DNA of 64,000 nucleotides, from assembly GCF_947492715.1 (NCBI RefSeq), contig NZ_CANLNS010000011.1, positions 1 to 64,000 on the forward strand, written 5' to 3'. Below the pieces are notes generated by a model. It was not told where the DNA came from. It searched no databases and saw only the letters and a list, made by a program, of their open reading frames with translations. Both the position numbers and the translations under genes were made by a program. Shown here in pieces: positions 60,652 to 64,000 of the stretch. The DNA comes from an uncultured Psychroserpens sp. GTDB lineage: Bacteria > Bacteroidota > Bacteroidia > Flavobacteriales > Flavobacteriaceae. Each line of letters starts with the position of its first letter. Position 1 is the first letter of the stretch.

Positions 60652-61572
60652 TTATAAAATTTTGATGCCTTGGGTGTTTATTTTTGAAATATATATTTCG
60701 AAAGGAATATTTGTCTTGACAAATACGTTTTGGATTGCCTCTGCAACATTTTGAGCTTTTTTATGGCCATGGCTTAAACTAAAAATAGAAGGTCCAGAAC
60801 CTGAAATTCCACAACCTAATGCTCCGTGTTTAAGTACAGTTTCTCTAATTAAATCAAAGTGTGGGATAAGTTTACTTCGATGTGGTTCTACTACGACATC
60901 AGTTAGCGATTTACTTAATAAATCATAATCGTTTGAATGTAAGGCATGTACTAGACTACCAACATTAGACCATTGTGTTATGGCATCTTTTAAAGGTATA
61001 TTTTTAGGTAAAATAGCCCGAGCTTCTGCCGTTTTGATTTCAATTTGAGGATGAATAATTACGGCCCATAGATCGTTAGGTGTAGGAAGTTGTAAAATAT
61101 CCAAAGGCGCAACTGATTTAACGAGCGTAAATCCACCAAAAATAGCAGGCGCAATATTGTCGGCGTGTTCACTCTTACTTGCTAAGGCTTCGCCTTTCAT
61201 AGCGAAATTAGTGAGTTCAGTTCTATTATAAGGTCTTCCCAAAATTTCATTCATTGCAAATACACTTCCAACAGCACTTGCAGCACTACTTCCAACACCA
61301 CTTCCGGGTTTGATTTTTTTATAGATTTCAATCTCAAAACCAAAATCAGGTTGCACGTCTTTTAATAATGCTAATGCGGATACACCGGCAACATTTTTTT
61401 CAGGATCGAACGGTAAATCGTAACCAGTGATTTTTGTAATATGGATACCTTTTTTGTCCGTTTTTCTTACAACCATTTCGTCCCCAATAGAGTCTAAACA
61501 AAATCCGAGCACGTCAAATCCACATGATACATTTGCTACAGTGGCAGGTGAGAATATTTTAAGTTCCTTCAT
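60652..61572 (-). CDS. thrB: Homoserine kinase
   Basis: A 306-residue GHMP kinase: FSPATVANVSCGFDVLGFCL (about 5-24), the ATP motif KPGSGVGSSAASAVGSVFAM (about 87-106) and GCGISGSGPSIFSLS (about 253-267). It phosphorylates homoserine for threonine synthesis. Its ATG overlaps the thrA stop by one base (TAATG), and its stop codon is followed directly by the thrC ATG. Confidence 0.96.
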   Translation of the reverse strand: MKELKIFSPATVANVSCGFDVLGFCLDSIGDEMVVRKTDKKGIHITKITGYDLPFDPEKNVAGVSALALLKDVQPDFGFEIEIYKKIKPGSGVGSSAASAVGSVFAMNEILGRPYNRTELTNFAMKGEALASKSEHADNIAPAIFGGFTLVKSVAPLDILQLPTPNDLWAVIIHPQIEIKTAEARAILPKNIPLKDAITQWSNVGSLVHALHSNDYDLLSKSLTDVVVEPHRSKLIPHFDLIRETVLKHGALGCGISGSGPSIFSLSHGHKKAQNVAEAIQNVFVKTNIPFEIYISKINTQGIKIL

Positions 61573-64000
61573 TAGTTGTTTCCTATTCTTATTATATCGG
61601 CGAAAAGTCCTGAAGCAGTAACATCAGCTCCAGCACCAGCTCCTTTTACTATAAGTGGCTGCTCTGGATATCGCTCTGTGTGGAACATTACAATATTATC
61701 TTTACCCTCCAAATTATAAAACGGATGACCTTCTGGAACTTCTTTGAGCCCAACTTTGGCTTTACCCTTTTTAAATTCTGCAACATATTTGAGTTGACAA
61801 TTATTGTTTTTAGCAGACGTATACAGCTTTTGGAAATGATCTTCATTAGTTTTTAAAGTTTCATAAAAATCATCAATAGAACTGCTTTCTAAGCTGTCCT
61901 TGGTTAAAAAAGATTCATTTTCTATGTCTTCAATTTCCATTTTCATTCCGTTTTCTCTGGCTAAAATTAACATCTTTCTAGCCACATCAATACCACTTAA
62001 ATCTATTCTTGGATCGGGCTCTGTATAACCTTCAAATTGCGCACGCTTTACAGTGTCATGAAAGTTGTTTTTATCGCTAAAATTATTGAAAACAAAGTTT
62101 AAGCTACCAGATAAAACAGCTTCAATACTGGTTACTTTATCACCAGAAGCGACTAAATTGTTTAGTGTATTAATGATTGGTAATCCAGCGCCAACATTGG
62201 TTTCAAACAAAAATGGCGCGTTGTATTTTAGAGACAATCCTTTCAATTCTTTATAAGTATCATAAGAGCTAGCGCAGGCAATTTTATTACATGCTACAAC
62301 GGCGATACTTTGTCTTAAATAGTCGTTGTAAAGTTTAGCTACGGCCTCATTTGCCGTAATGTCAACAAAGATGCTATTTCTTAAATTTAGAGCAATAACC
62401 TTGTCAAAAAAACCACCTAAGCTCGACTTTTCTGCATAATGAAATTGAGATGTCCAATTATCTAAATCGATCCCATTTTCATTAAAAATCATCTTGCGTG
62501 AATTGGCCATTCCAACAATTCTAACGTCTATCTTTAATTTTTTCATTAAAAAGGCGTGTTGTTGTTGAATTTGATCAATAAGTTTTTCGCCAACGTTACC
62601 AACTCCTGTGATAAAAACGTTGAGTCGTTTTGTTTTAACCTCGAAAAAACTTTCGTGTAATGTGTTAAGTGCTTTTTTAACATCTTTATTGGCAATTACT
62701 GCAGAAATGTTTCGTTCAGAAGCACCTTGGGCAATGGCTCTTATGTTAATATTGTTTTTGCCTAAACTTCTAAACATTTTTCCACTAATACCTTGATGAT
62801 TTTTCATGTTGTCTCCTACCAAGGCTACAATTGAAAGGTCGTTTTCAACAAGTATAGGGTCTATTTTATGAAGTGATATTTCATACTCGAAAGTAGTATC
62901 AATAGCAGATTTTGCGATGTCTACATGGCTTTGATCAATACCTAAACAAATTGAATGCTCTGATGAGGCTTGTGTAATTAAAATGATATTAATTTTTTCA
63001 TTTGCCAAGGTTTCAAACAAGCGTTTCGAAAAACCAGGAATACCAACCATTCCACTTCCTTGAAGGGTAATTAGTGAAATATTACTAATGTGACTAATTC
63101 CTTTTACTGCTAATCCGTTTTGCTCATTTAACTTTGAAATGAGAGTCCCTTCGTCATTTGGTTTTAACGTGTTTTTTATTAGAATAGGAATTTCTGCATC
63201 TAGAACAGGTTGTACAGTGGGAGCATATAGAACTTTGGCGCCAAAATGAGAGAGTTCCATCGCTTCCTGATAAGATAACTTTTTAATCGGAATTGCTTGT
63301 TGCACAAGTTTAGGATTCGCAGTATACATACCACTAACGTCGGTCCAAATTTCAAGTCTATTCACTTTTAGAGCTGACGCAACAAGTGCAGCAGTAAAAT
63401 CTGATCCTCCACGTCCTAAAGTCGTCTGCTCGCCAGATTCAGATTTTGAAATAAAACCTGGTAATATCGTGATGCGCTCTTTAGCTTCCGAAAAGTAGTC
63501 TTTTATGTTAGTATTCGTTAGTTCTAAAAGAACTTCTCCTTTGGTGAAATTGGAATTTGTAATGATAAGATCTTGACTATTTTTTCTAAGACAGTTTAAA
63601 CCTCTGTTTTTTATAGTTTCTGCAATTATAAATGATGATAACAATTCGCCAAAACTTAAAAGTTTATCTGAAGTTTTTTGAGATAACTCATTAATCAAGA
63701 AAATACCATCTAGCAGGCTTTTTAACTCCTGCAATTTTGCATTCAAGCGGTTGGAAATTTCAGTATTATCTGAAGGTATTAATGTCTCTAATATAGAATG
63801 ATGCTTTTCGGTAATTTGATCAAATTCTAAGACGTAGCTTTTGTCTTTATTTTGTGCTAATTCTCCCGCTTTAAGAAGTTTATCTGTAATACCGCCAACG
63901 GCTGAGACAACACAAATTACTTTATCCTTTTTTGCATAATCATTAAGGATTGTTATAACGTTATTTATGTTTTTTGCAGAACCTACAGAAGTTCCACCAA
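61572..64000 (-). CDS. thrA: Bifunctional aspartokinase/homoserine dehydrogenase I, 5' truncated by window edge
   Basis: At least 808 residues are visible. The frame is open to the right edge, beginning within the aspartokinase motif FGGTSVGSAKN and continuing through VVSAVGGITDKLLK, so the first few codons lie outside. Other landmarks are the kinase segment GRGGSDFTAALVASAL, tandem ACT regions (VGIPGFSKRLFE, VGDNMKNHQGISGKMFRSL) and the homoserine dehydrogenase half from VFITGVGNVGEKLIDQIQ, with ACNKIACASS and DLSGIDVARKMLILAREN. It catalyses the first and third steps from aspartate to threonine. The ACT domains imply threonine feedback inhibition. Confidence 0.96.
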   Translation of the reverse strand, partial: GGTSVGSAKNINNVITILNDYAKKDKVICVVSAVGGITDKLLKAGELAQNKDKSYVLEFDQITEKHHSILETLIPSDNTEISNRLNAKLQELKSLLDGIFLINELSQKTSDKLLSFGELLSSFIIAETIKNRGLNCLRKNSQDLIITNSNFTKGEVLLELTNTNIKDYFSEAKERITILPGFISKSESGEQTTLGRGGSDFTAALVASALKVNRLEIWTDVSGMYTANPKLVQQAIPIKKLSYQEAMELSHFGAKVLYAPTVQPVLDAEIPILIKNTLKPNDEGTLISKLNEQNGLAVKGISHISNISLITLQGSGMVGIPGFSKRLFETLANEKINIILITQASSEHSICLGIDQSHVDIAKSAIDTTFEYEISLHKIDPILVENDLSIVALVGDNMKNHQGISGKMFRSLGKNNINIRAIAQGASERNISAVIANKDVKKALNTLHESFFEVKTKRLNVFITGVGNVGEKLIDQIQQQHAFLMKKLKIDVRIVGMANSRKMIFNENGIDLDNWTSQFHYAEKSSLGGFFDKVIALNLRNSIFVDITANEAVAKLYNDYLRQSIAVVACNKIACASSYDTYKELKGLSLKYNAPFLFETNVGAGLPIINTLNNLVASGDKVTSIEAVLSGSLNFVFNNFSDKNNFHDTVKRAQFEGYTEPDPRIDLSGIDVARKMLILARENGMKMEIEDIENESFLTKDSLESSSIDDFYETLKTNEDHFQKLYTSAKNNNCQLKYVAEFKKGKAKVGLKEVPEGHPFYNLEGKDNIVMFHTERYPEQPLIVKGAGAGADVTASGLFADIIRIGNN

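Overview
The window is A+T-rich bacterial chromosome from a member of the Bacteroidota, most likely a marine Flavobacteriaceae (family inferred, genus not determinable). Supporting signs: type IX secretion (T9SS) C-terminal sorting domains, CarboxypepD_reg-like/TonB-type outer-membrane proteins, DUF4295 beside rpmB and rpmG, promoters of the TAnnTTTG class, almost no Shine-Dalgarno sequences, and many ECF sigma/anti-sigma pairs.

Layout. (1) 1-3470 is an accessory region: a tyrosine recombinase (2553-3470) followed on the same strand by a short attI-like hairpin and an integron-like array with three ~130-bp attC-like repeats (75-203, 635-771, 950-1077). The cassettes hold a PIN-domain protein, a non-coding insert, a small secreted protein, and a gene cut by the left edge. 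(2) 3551-31099 is a chromosomal stretch of regulators (three ECF sigma factors, a tandem-domain AraC protein, YafY/WYL, Crp and LytTR regulators), small membrane or secreted proteins, two serine hydrolases, a DEAD-box helicase and htpG. (3) 31308-42186 carries a FabH-like synthase, a decayed small-gene region full of terminators, an outer-membrane receptor, a CoA-binding protein, a sodium symporter, a large T9SS cargo protein, recR and a glycosyltransferase. (4) 42278-53419 is mainly housekeeping: an E2 acyltransferase, an ArsR-SRPBCC-DUF1059 operon, an exonuclease-FAH-Hpt-cinA operon, rpmB-rpmG-DUF4295-ftsY, an amidase and rimO. (5) 53445-58649 holds a methyltransferase, a DUF4287-type protein, a structured intergenic region, and a three-gene surface-protein cluster. 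(6) 58717-64000 is a frameshifted membrane gene and the thrC-thrB-thrA operon, whose thrA runs off the right edge.

The most notable system is the array at the left end. The repeats fold as long imperfect hairpins. Their stems show a compensatory base-pair change between copies, and the first bases of every cassette are complementary to the start of that cassette's own repeat. That is the logic of integron attC sites, but the recombinase lacks the insertion that defines classical IntI proteins and points in the same direction as the cassettes.

Regulatory structure is also readable. The ECF sigma genes at 5477 and 7888 have TGTAAC/TGAAAC-N16/17-CGTN promoters. A third ECF gene shares a strikingly symmetric divergent promoter with a DoxX-like gene. 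The ArsR gene has two tandem 16-bp palindromes flanking its -7 element. Two small membrane-protein genes (32572-32744 and 58717-59344) are each split by a single-base frameshift.
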